Assembly: GCF_023716865.1 (NCBI RefSeq)
Contig: NZ_CP092417.1
Location: 2,706,001-2,770,000 of the forward strand
DNA from: Endozoicomonas sp. SCSIO W0465
Lineage (GTDB): Bacteria > Pseudomonadota > Gammaproteobacteria > Pseudomonadales > Endozoicomonadaceae
DNA length: 64,000 nt
Direction of reading: 5' to 3'
Below, in pieces: positions 26,534-36,058 of the stretch. The notes under the pieces were generated by a model. That model made no database searches. It was not told where the DNA came from and saw only the letters and a program-made list of their open reading frames with translations. Every line of letters begins with the position of its first letter. The first letter of the stretch is position 1. The position numbers were made by a program, and so were the translations under genes.

Positions 26534-27795
26534 TGTCAGTTTTTCATCTGGCGGTGAAAAGTCTCAGTAACCGGAAAACAACGGCATTATTGACCATTTT
26601 TTCCATTGCTATCAGTGTGGCTTTGCTGCTGGGCGTGGAAAGGGTTCGGGTTGAGGCACGAAACAGTTTTACCAGTACGGTATCCGGTACCGATCTGGTG
26701 GTCGGAGCCCGGAGCAGTTCGCTGAATCTGCTGCTTTATTCTGTCTTTCATATGGGTAATGCGACCAATAACGTCACCTGGGAAACTTATCAGCAGCTGT
26801 CATCCAGCCAGGCGGTCGCCTGGACTGTCCCCATTGCCCTGGGGGATTCTCACCAGGGCTATCGTGTGGTGGGAACCTCTCAATCCATGTTTGAGCACTA
26901 TCGCTTTGGTGATGATCAGTCCATTAGCTTCCAACAGGGTAAGGTTTTTGATGATCTCTATGATGCGGTGATTGGTTCTGAAGTGGCAGCGGTTCTCGGT
27001 TATCGGATTGGTCAGGACATTGTACTCAGTCACGGTATTGAAAGCACAAGTCTGCAGGAACACCAGGACAAACCCTTCAGGATTTCCGGTGTGCTGAAGC
27101 CTACCGGAACTCCCATGGACAGAGTGATTATGATCTCGCTGGAAGGAATTGAAGCGTTGCATATTGACTGGGTGAATGGTGCGGCGCCCAATGCACTCTT
27201 TTCGGTTTCTGCCGACCGGGCGCGAGCCATGGATTTGCAACCGTCGAGCATTACGGCCTATTTTGTCGGCCTGAAATCCCGGGTGGCTGCCTTTCGGTAT
27301 CAGCGGGAGGTGAATGACTATCGACAGGAAGCGTTAACCGCTATTTTGCCGGGAGTTGCCCTCGGGGAACTCTGGCAGCTGGTGGGTTCGGCTGAAAAGG
27401 CATTACTGGCCGTTTCAGTGATGGTGGTGATTGCTGGCCTGGTTGGCATGCTGACCACCATTCTGACGTCCCTGAATGAGCGGCGCAGAGAGATGGCTAT
27501 TCTCCGTTCGGTGGGAGCCCGGCCCGGGCATATTTTTACCTTGATGATCACCGAATCCCTGATTTACGCCATCACTGGCACGCTATTGGGTTTTTTGCTG
27601 ATGTATGGCATGTTGTTCGCTATTCAACCGGTGTTGCAAATACAGCTGGGTTTGCACATTACCATTGCACTACCGGGGGGCTTTGAGTTGGCTCTGGCGC
27701 TCGCCATCATCGTTTCTGCGACCCTGCTTGGTGCACTGCCAGCCTGGCGGGCCTATAAAAATTCATTGGCGGATGGTCTGACGGTCAGGCTGTAG
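26533..27795 (+). CDS. FtsX/MacB-like ABC permease of the Zrg-like system
   Basis: About 420 residues. A first transmembrane segment (TIFSIAISVALLLGVE) is followed by a large periplasmic region of about 230 residues. Three more membrane segments lie near the C-terminus (LLAVSVMVVIAGLVGML, a segment after RSVGARPGHIFTLMITES, and LALALAIIVSATLLGALP). The motif NERRREMAILRSVGA is typical of FtsX-domain permeases. The ATG at 26533 overlaps the ATPase stop. It probably works with ZrgA and the ATPase. Transport direction cannot be read from the sequence. Confidence 0.85.
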   Translation: MSVFHLAVKSLSNRKTTALLTIFSIAISVALLLGVERVRVEARNSFTSTVSGTDLVVGARSSSLNLLLYSVFHMGNATNNVTWETYQQLSSSQAVAWTVPIALGDSHQGYRVVGTSQSMFEHYRFGDDQSISFQQGKVFDDLYDAVIGSEVAAVLGYRIGQDIVLSHGIESTSLQEHQDKPFRISGVLKPTGTPMDRVIMISLEGIEALHIDWVNGAAPNALFSVSADRARAMDLQPSSITAYFVGLKSRVAAFRYQREVNDYRQEALTAILPGVALGELWQLVGSAEKALLAVSVMVVIAGLVGMLTTILTSLNERRREMAILRSVGARPGHIFTLMITESLIYAITGTLLGFLLMYGMLFAIQPVLQIQLGLHITIALPGGFELALALAIIVSATLLGALPAWRAYKNSLADGLTVRL

Positions 27796-27806
27796 GAGAG
27801 CGAATA

Positions 27807-28376
27807 ATGACAACGAGACGACAACGCTTTTGCTGGATGGCGAGGGTGCTTATGGTGCCTTTTATGCTGATAGTTATGTCGATGGTTATGTCAATGGTTA
27901 TGCCAACGAATGTTGCCATGGCGGCGGTTGAGAGTACTGAAACGCCGCCAATTAAAGAGATTAATTGGGATGACCTGATGCCTCCGGTGGATGAGGAAAT
28001 CGTCCGCAAGTATGAAGCAGGGGAAATCAGCCAGCTGGAGGCCATTGATTATATTGTTGAGCTGGGCAAAATTCCGGTAGAGAGCATGGATCAGCAGCGC
28101 GTTAAAATTCCCGGTTATCTGGTGCCACTGAATATTGGCAAGGATCAGTCAGCAACAGAGCTGTTGCTGGTTCCTACCCTGGGAGCCTGTATTCATGTCC
28201 CGCCACCGCCGCCCAATCAGACCATTTTTGTCCGCTATGACCAGGGGATAACCGTGACAGAAGCTGGCTATACACCCTATTGGCTGGAAGGGGTGATCAG
28301 GGTTGAGAACCATACGTCCGAGTATACTGACGTGGTCTACGCCATAACGGTGGAAAGTATTAAGGCGTTTGAGTAA
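27807..28376 (+). CDS. DUF3299 exported protein of the Zrg-like system
   Basis: A 189-residue protein with a signal peptide (residues 1-38, Met/Val-rich, ending NVAMA) and a DUF3299 domain: QQRVKIPGYLVPL, TELLLVPTLGACIHVPPPPPNQ with a conserved Cys and His, and EGVIRV. Proteins of this family lie beside ZrgA-type systems in vibrios. The Cys-x-His centre suggests metal handling in the periplasm, which is inference. It starts 11 bp after the permease stop with GGAGAG as ribosome site, and is the last gene before a strong terminator. Confidence 0.82.
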   Translation: MTTRRQRFCWMARVLMVPFMLIVMSMVMSMVMPTNVAMAAVESTETPPIKEINWDDLMPPVDEEIVRKYEAGEISQLEAIDYIVELGKIPVESMDQQRVKIPGYLVPLNIGKDQSATELLLVPTLGACIHVPPPPPNQTIFVRYDQGITVTEAGYTPYWLEGVIRVENHTSEYTDVVYAITVESIKAFE

Positions 28377-28392
28377 ATAAACACTTTTTTAC

Positions 28393-28424
28393 TTTGCCCC
28401 GGGCCTTCGGGGCAAAGCATTTTC
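28393..28424 (+). terminator. Rho-independent terminator after the Zrg-like operon
   Basis: A 9-bp stem TTTGCCCCG / CGGGGCAAA with a 6-base loop, followed by GCATTTTCT. It lies 17 bp after the stop of the DUF3299 gene. Confidence 0.85.
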
Positions 28425-28548
28425 TCACGGTAAACCGAGTGCAGCTAATGAAATGGTTCATTGGCTGATTATTTGTGAAGAATTCCCCTGATCGTGTTAT
28501 AACGTCCTATCCTGATTGGCTTCTCTGTTAACCTTATGGCGAGTGACC

Positions 28549-29043
28549 ATGGAACCTACATTGCATTCTGCTACGTCTCCCATTGTCTTTGAGATTGCTG
28601 AACTCCTGATTTCCAGAGGCTGGACCCTGTCTACGGCGGAATCCTGTACCGGTGGTGGTATTGGTCATGCATTGACCGCGTTGCCAGGTAGCTCAGACTG
28701 GTTTGAAGGTGGTGTCATCTGCTATGCCAATGGCGTTAAGGCTCATCTTCTTCATGTGCCGGAAGTATTGCTCAATAAGTACGGTGCCGTCAGTGAACAG
28801 GTAGCTATCGCCATGGCACAGGGGGTTCGGAAGTTGTTGAAAACCAATATCTCCGTGGCAGTGACCGGCGTTGCGGGACCGGGTGGTGCGACACCGGCAA
28901 AACCGGTCGGAACGGTATGGATCGCCTGGAGTACCGGACAGGAAACCGCTGCCAGACACTTTCATCTTGAGGGTGATCGTGATCAGATCAGGGAGCAGAC
29001 AGTGGTTCAGGCGTTACAGGGCATTCTGACCCTGTTAACCTGA
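28549..29043 (+). CDS. pncC: Nicotinamide-nucleotide amidohydrolase (CinA C-terminal domain)
   Basis: A 164-residue single-domain PncC protein. It deamidates nicotinamide mononucleotide to nicotinic acid mononucleotide in NAD recycling. Motifs visible are STAESCTGGGIGHALT, VICYANGVKAHLL, GAVSEQVA, and VAVTGVAGPGGATPAKPVGTVW. The start at 28549 has GGCGAG upstream; a TTG at 28516 in the same frame is less likely. Its position just upstream of recA is the conserved gammaproteobacterial arrangement. Confidence 0.93.
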   Translation: MEPTLHSATSPIVFEIAELLISRGWTLSTAESCTGGGIGHALTALPGSSDWFEGGVICYANGVKAHLLHVPEVLLNKYGAVSEQVAIAMAQGVRKLLKTNISVAVTGVAGPGGATPAKPVGTVWIAWSTGQETAARHFHLEGDRDQIREQTVVQALQGILTLLT

Positions 29044-29073
29044 AAAGATCATTCCTGTAAAGCAATAAATATA

Positions 29074-29089
29074 CTGGACAAATATCCAG
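29074..29089 (+). promoter_or_regulatory. LexA (SOS) box 1 upstream of recA
   Basis: CTG-N10-CAG within TACTGGACAAATATCCAGTA, a near-perfect palindrome of the E. coli-type LexA consensus. It lies 75 bp before the recA start. Confidence 0.88.
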
Positions 29090-29092
29090 TAT

Positions 29093-29108
29093 CTGTTTAA
29101 ATATACAG
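29093..29108 (+). promoter_or_regulatory. LexA (SOS) box 2 upstream of recA
   Basis: A second CTG-N10-CAG (CTGTTTAAATATACAG) starts 4 bp after the first box. Two adjacent boxes allow cooperative repression and make tight SOS control of recA likely. Confidence 0.8.
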
Positions 29109-29163
29109 TATTAATTATTTGGCTGTTCCTGATGAAGTCAGAATCAAACTGAGGGCGTAAAAA

Positions 29164-30261
29164 ATGGATGATAACAGAAAAAAAGCGTTGGCAGCAGCAC
29201 TTGGCCAGATTGACCGACAGTTTGGTAAAGGTGCCATCATGCGGATGGGCGATCAGAAGCAGGAGGCAATTCCTGCAATTTCTACCGGCTCTCTGCAGCT
29301 GGATATTGCGCTGGGTATTGGCGGTCTGCCGAAGGGGCGTGTTATTGAAATCTTCGGGCCTGAATCTTCCGGTAAAACCACGCTGACCTTGAGCGTTATT
29401 GCCCAGGCGCAGAAGCAGGGTGCTACCTGTGCCTTCGTTGATGCGGAACATGCCCTGGATCCTCAGTACGCCGGTAAGCTGGGTGTGAATGTGGATGACC
29501 TGTATGTCTCTCAGCCGGATACCGGTGAGCAGGCGCTGGAAATTACTGACATGCTGGTTCGTTCCGGTGCCGTGGATGTCATCGTTGTTGACTCTGTAGC
29601 TGCCCTGGTACCCAAGGCGGAAATTGAAGGTGAGATGGGGGATTCTCACGTTGGCTTGCAGGCCCGCCTGATGTCTCAGGCTCTGCGTAAGCTGACGGGA
29701 TCCATCAAACAGACCAACTGCATGGTGATCTTTATCAACCAGATCCGGATGAAGATCGGTGTGATGTTCGGCAACCCGGAAACCACTACCGGTGGTAACG
29801 CACTGAAATTCTATTCGTCTGTACGTCTTGATATCCGTCGTACTGGTGCCGTGAAGCAGGGTGATGAGGTTATTGGTAACGAAACCCGGGTTAAGGTTGT
29901 GAAGAATAAGGTGTCGCCTCCTTTCCGTCAGGCTGAATTCCAGATTCTTTATGGCCAGGGTATCTACCATATGGGTGAAGTGATTGATCTGGGTGTGAAG
30001 CAGAAACTGGTTGATAAATCCGGTGCCTGGTATGCCTACAAAGGGGCAAAGATTGGCCAGGGTAAAGCCAATGCTGCTCAATATCTCTCTGATAACCCGG
30101 AAGTGGCAGCTGAAATCGAGGCGCAGATCCGTGATGAGTTGATGAGCACACCAGAGAAAGAAGCAGCCAAAAAGGCGGAAGCAGAAGCCAGGAGAGATGC
30201 CGGTAAAAAAGATGATGCTGATGCGGCAAGTGTGCAACAGGACGAGCTGCTGGCTGAGTAA
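29164..30261 (+). CDS. recA: Recombinase A
   Basis: A 365-residue RecA. It forms filaments on single-stranded DNA, catalyses strand exchange and stimulates LexA self-cleavage. Walker A is GPESSGKTTL (about residue 66), followed by AEHALDPQYA, the Walker B region DVIVVDSVAAL, loop L1 near EGEMGDSHVG, and loop L2 with FINQIRMKIGVMFGNPETTTGG. The C-terminus is charged (Lys/Glu then DDADAAS), as in other gammaproteobacteria and slightly long. Two LexA boxes precede it. recX follows after 4 bp, so the two form an operon. Confidence 0.98.
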   Translation: MDDNRKKALAAALGQIDRQFGKGAIMRMGDQKQEAIPAISTGSLQLDIALGIGGLPKGRVIEIFGPESSGKTTLTLSVIAQAQKQGATCAFVDAEHALDPQYAGKLGVNVDDLYVSQPDTGEQALEITDMLVRSGAVDVIVVDSVAALVPKAEIEGEMGDSHVGLQARLMSQALRKLTGSIKQTNCMVIFINQIRMKIGVMFGNPETTTGGNALKFYSSVRLDIRRTGAVKQGDEVIGNETRVKVVKNKVSPPFRQAEFQILYGQGIYHMGEVIDLGVKQKLVDKSGAWYAYKGAKIGQGKANAAQYLSDNPEVAAEIEAQIRDELMSTPEKEAAKKAEAEARRDAGKKDDADAASVQQDELLAE

Positions 30262-30265
30262 TTGA

Positions 30266-30706
30266 ATGCCTTCTGAAGCCACTCAAACGGTAAAAGATGT
30301 CCGTCGGGCTGCCATGGATCTACTGGCTCGACGGGAGCATGGTTTTACCGAGCTGGCCCGAAAACTTTCCAGCCGTTTTCCTCCGGAACTGGTGACTGAA
30401 GCGCTGACCCGGCTGCGAGAAGAGCGGCTGCAAAGTGACGATCGCTTTGTTGAAAGCTATGTCTACAGTCGGCAGCAGCGGGGTTATGGCCCCCTGCGCA
30501 TTAAGTCAGAACTGTTCCAGAAAGGCATTGATAGTGCAATGATCGGGCAATATCTACAGGAGCAACATGCATCTTGGGAGCAGCTGGCTCAACAGGTGAA
30601 AGAGCAAAAATTTGGCCGTCATTCGCCTGAGGATGGGAAAGCCCGTGCCCGCATAATTCGCTTTCTTATCCAGCGTGGCTTTACCACGGAGCAAATCTAT
30701 TCGTAA
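30266..30706 (+). CDS. recX: RecX, regulator of RecA; last codons replaced by IS66 copy E
   Basis: A 146-residue protein with three-helix RecX repeats: LARREHGFTELARKL near the start, VESYVYSRQQRGYGPLRIKSEL in the middle, and IIRFLIQRGFTTEQIYS at the end. It binds RecA filaments and limits their activity. IS66 copy E starts at 30703, and its first bases complete a TAA stop (30704-30706). The original frame, read across the 8-bp duplication to 32322, would end ...E-Q-I-Y-S-I-S. Only two residues are lost, so function is probably kept. Transcripts from the recA promoter now run into the IS. Confidence 0.93.
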   Translation: MPSEATQTVKDVRRAAMDLLARREHGFTELARKLSSRFPPELVTEALTRLREERLQSDDRFVESYVYSRQQRGYGPLRIKSELFQKGIDSAMIGQYLQEQHASWEQLAQQVKEQKFGRHSPEDGKARARIIRFLIQRGFTTEQIYS

Positions 30707-32310
30707 CTGTTCAGCACCCCCACATAAATCTGGAATTTTCTGATTTTTATACCATCCTCTTAAGCACCATTTTTCCACAATATTCGCCAGCATGATTCCA
30801 GAACTACCCGCAACTATGTCGGCTGAGATTCTCTTGAAAGAGAATGCAGAGCTGCGGATGAGAGTTGCCTGTCTGGAAGAGCGATGTCGAGAATTGGAAG
30901 AAAAGGTTGGCAAGAACAGTCAAAACAGCAGCAAGCCGCCATCGTCTGATGGTTATCAAAAACCTTGTAAAAACAGTAATTCTCCAGATCATTCTGACGA
31001 CCTTTCCGCAGATAAAGGTACCGATCCATCGGATGAAAAACCCAATCCTAAAAGTCTGAGACAGTCTTCTGGTAATAAAGCCGGTGGAAAGAAAGGGCAT
31101 CAGGGCACTTGTCTTAAACAGGTCGATATCCCTGACTATATTGAGTACCTTCCGGTTAAAGAATGCAATAAATGTCAGGCGTCTCTTCTTGATAGTGAGC
31201 CGGTCAAATATATTGAACGACAGGTGTTTGAACCAGGGAGACCGGGTGAATTTGAAGTAACGGCCCATAGAGCTGAAGTAAAAATCTGCACTTGTGGTTG
31301 TCGGAATCAGGCTGAATTCCCGGAAGGTGTTACCGCTGCCGCACAATATGGCTCAGCCACACAGGCTATGGCCGTCTATCTTAACCAATACCATTTCCTG
31401 CCTTTTAAGCGCGTGTCAGAGTATTTTAATACTCTCTATAAAATGAGTGTAAGTGCAGGCACTGTCGCCAATTTTGTGGCCAGAACCTATGAAAATCTGG
31501 CTTCTACTGAAGAGGTTATTCGTGACGCCTTGCGGGAATCGTCTGTTGCCGGAGCCGATGAAACGGGTATGCGGGCCGAGGGCTCTTTGCACTGGCTACA
31601 CGTTATGCGGGATGAACAATGGACGCTCTACTACTTGTCTGAAAAGCGAGGTCGTGAGGCCATGGACACGATGGGCATACTGCTAACATTTGCAGGCGTT
31701 CTGGTTCATGATCATTGGAAATCCTATTTTGCATATGCGGCAACTCACGTACTTTGCAATGCCCATCACCTGAGGGAGCTTTTGGGTGTTGTTGATAGGG
31801 ACAGCAATCAACTGGCGTTGCGATTGATGAAGCTACTGAGGCTTTCCTGGCATTACTGCAAGGGCTTTAAGACCATAGGTATGCTACAGATGCCAAGTGT
31901 TGTCTGTGAACGAATCGAGAAGATTTATGACCGGTTGCTTCAGCGGGCTCTAATGAAAGAAGTCGTCTATATGGAGAAGCAACGAGAGGAGCTTAAGCGC
32001 AAGAAAGTCAAGAATACTAAAGCTTACAATCTCTTCAAACGACTCACTGAGTTCAAGGCTGAGACACTGCGCTTCATGTCAGATTTTACCATTCCCTTCG
32101 ATAACAATGGCAGTGAGCGGGATGTTCGAATGGCCAAGTTAAAGCAGAAAATCTCAGGCTGCTTCAGGAGTGCAGACGGTGGTTCTATGTTTGCACGGAT
32201 TCGCAGCTATTTGTCGTCTGCCAGAAAACAGGGAATGGACATATATCAATCACTTCATAGAGCTGTTCGGAATTACTGTAATATGCCTTTGCTCAGTGCT
32301 GAATAGTTAC
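30703..32310 (+). mobile_element. IS66-family element, copy E, intact
   Basis: A 1608-bp element with standard ends and a perfect 8-bp duplication ATCTATTC at 30695-30702 and 32311-32318. It is inserted at the extreme 3' end of recX. Together with copies A and F it shows that simple insertions of this element keep matching flanks, which makes copies B and D exceptional. Confidence 0.97.
30792..32306 (+). CDS. IS66-family transposase, copy E, intact
   Basis: A 504-residue transposase that reads the same as copy B throughout. It has an N-terminal coiled coil, a Cys-rich finger region, and DDE motifs GADETGMR, HDHWKSYF and NNGSERDVRMAK. It lies in the same direction as recX, so read-through from the SOS-controlled recA promoter could raise its expression during DNA damage. 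That is inference from orientation only. Confidence 0.95.
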   Translation: MIPELPATMSAEILLKENAELRMRVACLEERCRELEEKVGKNSQNSSKPPSSDGYQKPCKNSNSPDHSDDLSADKGTDPSDEKPNPKSLRQSSGNKAGGKKGHQGTCLKQVDIPDYIEYLPVKECNKCQASLLDSEPVKYIERQVFEPGRPGEFEVTAHRAEVKICTCGCRNQAEFPEGVTAAAQYGSATQAMAVYLNQYHFLPFKRVSEYFNTLYKMSVSAGTVANFVARTYENLASTEEVIRDALRESSVAGADETGMRAEGSLHWLHVMRDEQWTLYYLSEKRGREAMDTMGILLTFAGVLVHDHWKSYFAYAATHVLCNAHHLRELLGVVDRDSNQLALRLMKLLRLSWHYCKGFKTIGMLQMPSVVCERIEKIYDRLLQRALMKEVVYMEKQREELKRKKVKNTKAYNLFKRLTEFKAETLRFMSDFTIPFDNNGSERDVRMAKLKQKISGCFRSADGGSMFARIRSYLSSARKQGMDIYQSLHRAVRNYCNMPLLSAE

Positions 32311-32497
32311 ATCTATTCTATTAGTTGAGGTGATTTTGTTGAGGTAAGAAAGGCGGTTTGAAGTGACCTGATGTCAGCGGGTATCTGTTTCAGGTCATTA
32401 GTGTGGGGAGGTCGGGTTTATTATGATAACGAAACTGTAGAGATATTCTCTGGCATTCAAACCCAAGTCTGTTTCTTTAAATCGGGATGCGATCCTA

Positions 32498-35400
32498 ATG
32501 AACAATATCGCTTCGCTCAGTCCATCCTGTCCAGTGTCGTCTTCATCTCCAGATTTAGCTCAAGCCAATAATGATTGTGGCAATATTATTCCCTCAGGTA
32601 GTGATCGACCGACAGGCCGCTTAGTGGTCGAGAGGAAATGTGAAATTTCCGGTTCAGAAGAGGGTGCTGGCATCAACTGCCCCTGTAATCGTAACTATCA
32701 ACTGCACTTGCCGGTGGTTACCAAGCAGGCAAAAAAGGAAGATTCTGAAGTTCAGGATAGTGATGGCAATACGCCCCTTTGTCTCGCAGCTATTAAGGGG
32801 AGGCTACAAGAGGCGCAAAGGCTGATTCAAGCAGGGGCCAATATTCACCATGCCAATCACCAAGGCGATAATGTGCTACTGCTGGCTGCAAAAAATGGTC
32901 ATTTAGCGTTCCTGCATCTGGTTGAGCTGGATGATAGTGATTTTCATCGGATCAATAATAATAAAGATAATGCGCTGACTCTTGCTGCAGCCGGTGGGCA
33001 TGTTGAGGTGGTTCAGTGGTTGATGTTCATGGGCTGCAGTATTTATCAATGCAATCTCCAGGGAGACAATGCCCTGACTCTTGCTGCAGCCGGTGGGCAT
33101 GTAGCCTTGGTTCGATGGCTACTGACAGATGCAGATAACTTCATGGTCAAGCCTTTAGGAATCAATAAAGAGAATAATAAGGGTGATAATGCACTAATGC
33201 TGGCTGTCCGCAATGGTTGTCTCGAACTGGTTCAGTTATTGGCCGAGTTTAGGTGTGATCTCCATCACTGGAATAATGAGCAGGAGAATGCCTTGGCATT
33301 GGCGGCCTTGAATGGGCATATTGAGTTAATCCGCTGGCTGGGCAGAACAATAGATATTCATCAGATTTATCCGGATGGGGGGAATATTGCACATTATGCT
33401 GTAAGGGGAGGGCAGCTGGCCGTTACCAGTGGGTTAATGACAATGGGGGTGGATTTCTGCCGGGTTAATGAGCAGGGTCATAACTGTCTGATGCTGGCTG
33501 CCCGTCATGGTCATTATGAACTCCTTGATCTCTTGCTGGCAAATGATCCCTCGAATTTAGACCAGGTGTGCAGACTGGGTAATAGTCCCCTGCTAATGGC
33601 TGCTCAATATGGTCATTGTGCAGTGGTAAAGTTGCTGGTTGACAAAGGTGCCGATATTCACCGGGTTAATCAACAAGGCAACAATGCCCTGACTTTTGCT
33701 GCGGGCAGTCATGAGGGGCTGGCGCAGTGGTTATGCCTGAAGGGGGCAGATATTCACCACACCAATGGTGATGGCTACAATGCTTTCATGTTGGCTGCTC
33801 AAAGCGGCTTTTTTGAGCTGATGAAGTATCTTGAACAATTCGGGATCGACATCCATCACATAAACCATAGTAACGATAATGCCTTTACCCTGGGAGCAGG
33901 CAAAGGCCATTTGGAATTGGCAAAATGGTTGTTCCAGAAAGGTGTGGATGTTCATCAAGTTAATATTTTTCGCCACAATGCCCTGACCCTTGCCGCAGAA
34001 ACCGGTTCTTTGCCAATGGTTCAGTGGTTGCATTTCATAGGCGTTGATATCAATCAGGTTATTAAATCTATTGACAGCAGTTGCTACGGCAATAATGTAT
34101 TTGGTTGTAATGCCTTTGTGCTGGCGGTCGGCAATGGACATATTCAGGTCGCAGACTGGCTCTGTCAAAAAGGGGTTGTCAGTCACTGCACACATTATTA
34201 TCAGCAGCACGCGCTAATGCTGGCTGCACGGAAGGGGCAATTGGCTGCAGTCCGGTGGCTCTCTTCCCGGAATTTTTCGATTACTCAAGTTGGCGGTATT
34301 GGCGGTATTGGCTGTAATGGCGCCATGTTGGCAGCACACAGTGGTAATTTGAATTTGCTCAAGTGGTTTTATCAACACGGTGGCAACATTCATCATGTTG
34401 ATCCGATTGGGCGTAATGCCCTTCATATGGCAGCAAAAAAAGGTCATTTACCCATTGTTCAGTGGCTCTTTACCCAAGGTTTTGTCAACAAGGCTAACTG
34501 CTTGTGTGATGGATATGATGCACTGGCCGAGGCAGCAGCGAAAGGCCATATTCCGGTGGTCCAATGGCTTGGCGAATATTCAGGTCTTAATCGGATTTAC
34601 CCGGATGGAAGTCATTTATTGCATATTGCTCTCAGTTGTTCTCAATTATCCCTGGCCATTTGGCTTATACAGAAAGGCGCGAATATTCATGCCATTAATG
34701 GGCTTGGCAATAATCCCCTGATGTTGGCTGCAAGCCGTGGCTATTTGGGTCTGGTTCAGCGGTTGGCTCTTTTGGGGGTGGATGTGCACCACATTAATAA
34801 AAAAGGCCAAAATGCTCTGATTTTAGCCTCCCAAAGTGGATGCTTGCCCTTGGTGCAGTGGTTATATGAAGAGAGAGGCGTTGATGCCCGGCAGGTGACT
34901 AAATATGGAGGCAATGCATTGTATTATGCGTTGATGGGAGGCCATCTTGAACTGGCCCAGTGGCTACTGGACAATGGCGTTGTTCAGGATCGTAAAACCG
35001 TTATTTCGATGGTACCGGATATCGCCTCCGAAGGTCATTTGAATGTCCTTCAATGGCTCTATCGAATGGGCTTGGAAAATGATTCTGCCCTCACCGCTGT
35101 ACCAGCTAAAAGCCATTTGCCATTGCTCAAGTGGTGTATTCAGTGCGGGGCAAATTTGCAACGCTTGGATGATTATGACGAGAGTTGCTTTACCCTGGCA
35201 GCCCGTGATGGAAACTTGCCGGTGCTTAAGTATCTGACACAGCAAGCTGGAGGAGTTCATGCCATTGATGTGGATGGTGCCGTTGAATCAGTTTTGACAA
35301 TAGCCGCCGAGCAAGGTCACTTACATGTGATTCGCTGGCTCTGTCAGCAGGGCCTTAACGCGTTTGAATTCCAGCCGAATGATGGCGACCAATGGTTCCA

Positions 35401-36058
35401 ACGGTATCCCGTGTCTGCGGCTGCGCTATGCGGCAATTTTCATGTTGTGAAATGGCTGTATGAGCAAAATGCAAACATTCTTGCCTGGGGCAACTTGGAA
35501 GAAGGTGGTAGCATTTTGCATTGTGCAGTCAAAGCGGGCCATATCCCAATGCTTGAGTGGTTATACCAGAAGGGCATGGATATTCATGCAGTTGATGAAG
35601 ATGGTAACAGTGCTCTCGCAATAGCCATGATTAGGTATAAAGAAATGGTGGTTGAATGGTTGCTTCGAAAGGGAGTCGTCATAACAAGAGATGATCTTGA
35701 TAAAGCCATGGAAGATAAACGAGAAAAGCAATTTGCCAGTGTATTTAAACTGCTGTCAGCCATAAAACAATTTGATCTGTTTTGCTCATTATCCCTGGAG
35801 CAAAAGCTGTGGTTGTTTAAGGTTCTCAATATTCTGGTCCCGAAGCGCTTTGTTGAAGGGCAGTTAAATGAACTTTTTATTTGTCATCAATATTATGCAG
35901 AGGAAAAGCTAAGAAACAGATGCCTGTTATCCATTGCCCAAAGTATCCGGAATAAGTTTCGAATCATCACAACCGACCACATTAATTGTTTAGATATTCC
36001 CGATAAACTCGGAAGTGATTTAATGAAAGTTCTTTCACTCCGTTTTATCCACGATTGA
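32498..36058 (+). CDS. Giant ankyrin-repeat protein
   Basis: 1186 residues. Residues 1-75 are Ser/Pro-rich without a signal peptide. From about residue 85 to 1065 there are roughly 30 ankyrin repeats, recognisable by the recurring G-N-A-L-x-L-A-A-x-x-G-H-L-x-x-V-x-W-L pattern (NALTLAAAGGHVEVVQWL). Many units carry a V-D-I-H-x-x-N loop. The last 120 residues lack repeats and look helical. Two neighbouring repeats share almost identical DNA near 32970 and 33070, a sign of recent internal duplication. Ankyrin arrays bind other proteins. In host-associated bacteria they are often secreted effectors, which is possible here but not shown. It sits between recX and alaS, which are normally neighbours, so it was probably acquired. 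Confidence 0.93.
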   Translation: MNNIASLSPSCPVSSSSPDLAQANNDCGNIIPSGSDRPTGRLVVERKCEISGSEEGAGINCPCNRNYQLHLPVVTKQAKKEDSEVQDSDGNTPLCLAAIKGRLQEAQRLIQAGANIHHANHQGDNVLLLAAKNGHLAFLHLVELDDSDFHRINNNKDNALTLAAAGGHVEVVQWLMFMGCSIYQCNLQGDNALTLAAAGGHVALVRWLLTDADNFMVKPLGINKENNKGDNALMLAVRNGCLELVQLLAEFRCDLHHWNNEQENALALAALNGHIELIRWLGRTIDIHQIYPDGGNIAHYAVRGGQLAVTSGLMTMGVDFCRVNEQGHNCLMLAARHGHYELLDLLLANDPSNLDQVCRLGNSPLLMAAQYGHCAVVKLLVDKGADIHRVNQQGNNALTFAAGSHEGLAQWLCLKGADIHHTNGDGYNAFMLAAQSGFFELMKYLEQFGIDIHHINHSNDNAFTLGAGKGHLELAKWLFQKGVDVHQVNIFRHNALTLAAETGSLPMVQWLHFIGVDINQVIKSIDSSCYGNNVFGCNAFVLAVGNGHIQVADWLCQKGVVSHCTHYYQQHALMLAARKGQLAAVRWLSSRNFSITQVGGIGGIGCNGAMLAAHSGNLNLLKWFYQHGGNIHHVDPIGRNALHMAAKKGHLPIVQWLFTQGFVNKANCLCDGYDALAEAAAKGHIPVVQWLGEYSGLNRIYPDGSHLLHIALSCSQLSLAIWLIQKGANIHAINGLGNNPLMLAASRGYLGLVQRLALLGVDVHHINKKGQNALILASQSGCLPLVQWLYEERGVDARQVTKYGGNALYYALMGGHLELAQWLLDNGVVQDRKTVISMVPDIASEGHLNVLQWLYRMGLENDSALTAVPAKSHLPLLKWCIQCGANLQRLDDYDESCFTLAARDGNLPVLKYLTQQAGGVHAIDVDGAVESVLTIAAEQGHLHVIRWLCQQGLNAFEFQPNDGDQWFQRYPVSAAALCGNFHVVKWLYEQNANILAWGNLEEGGSILHCAVKAGHIPMLEWLYQKGMDIHAVDEDGNSALAIAMIRYKEMVVEWLLRKGVVITRDDLDKAMEDKREKQFASVFKLLSAIKQFDLFCSLSLEQKLWLFKVLNILVPKRFVEGQLNELFICHQYYAEEKLRNRCLLSIAQSIRNKFRIITTDHINCLDIPDKLGSDLMKVLSLRFIHD

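Noticed and set aside
28488..28500. Second Zur-like site (GTGTTATAACGTCC) before pncC
   Set aside because: Only half of the palindrome is present, and the gene has no zinc link.
29035..30282. 415-codon minus-strand frame across recA
   Set aside because: It is a shadow of recA codon structure; recA is unmistakable on the plus strand.
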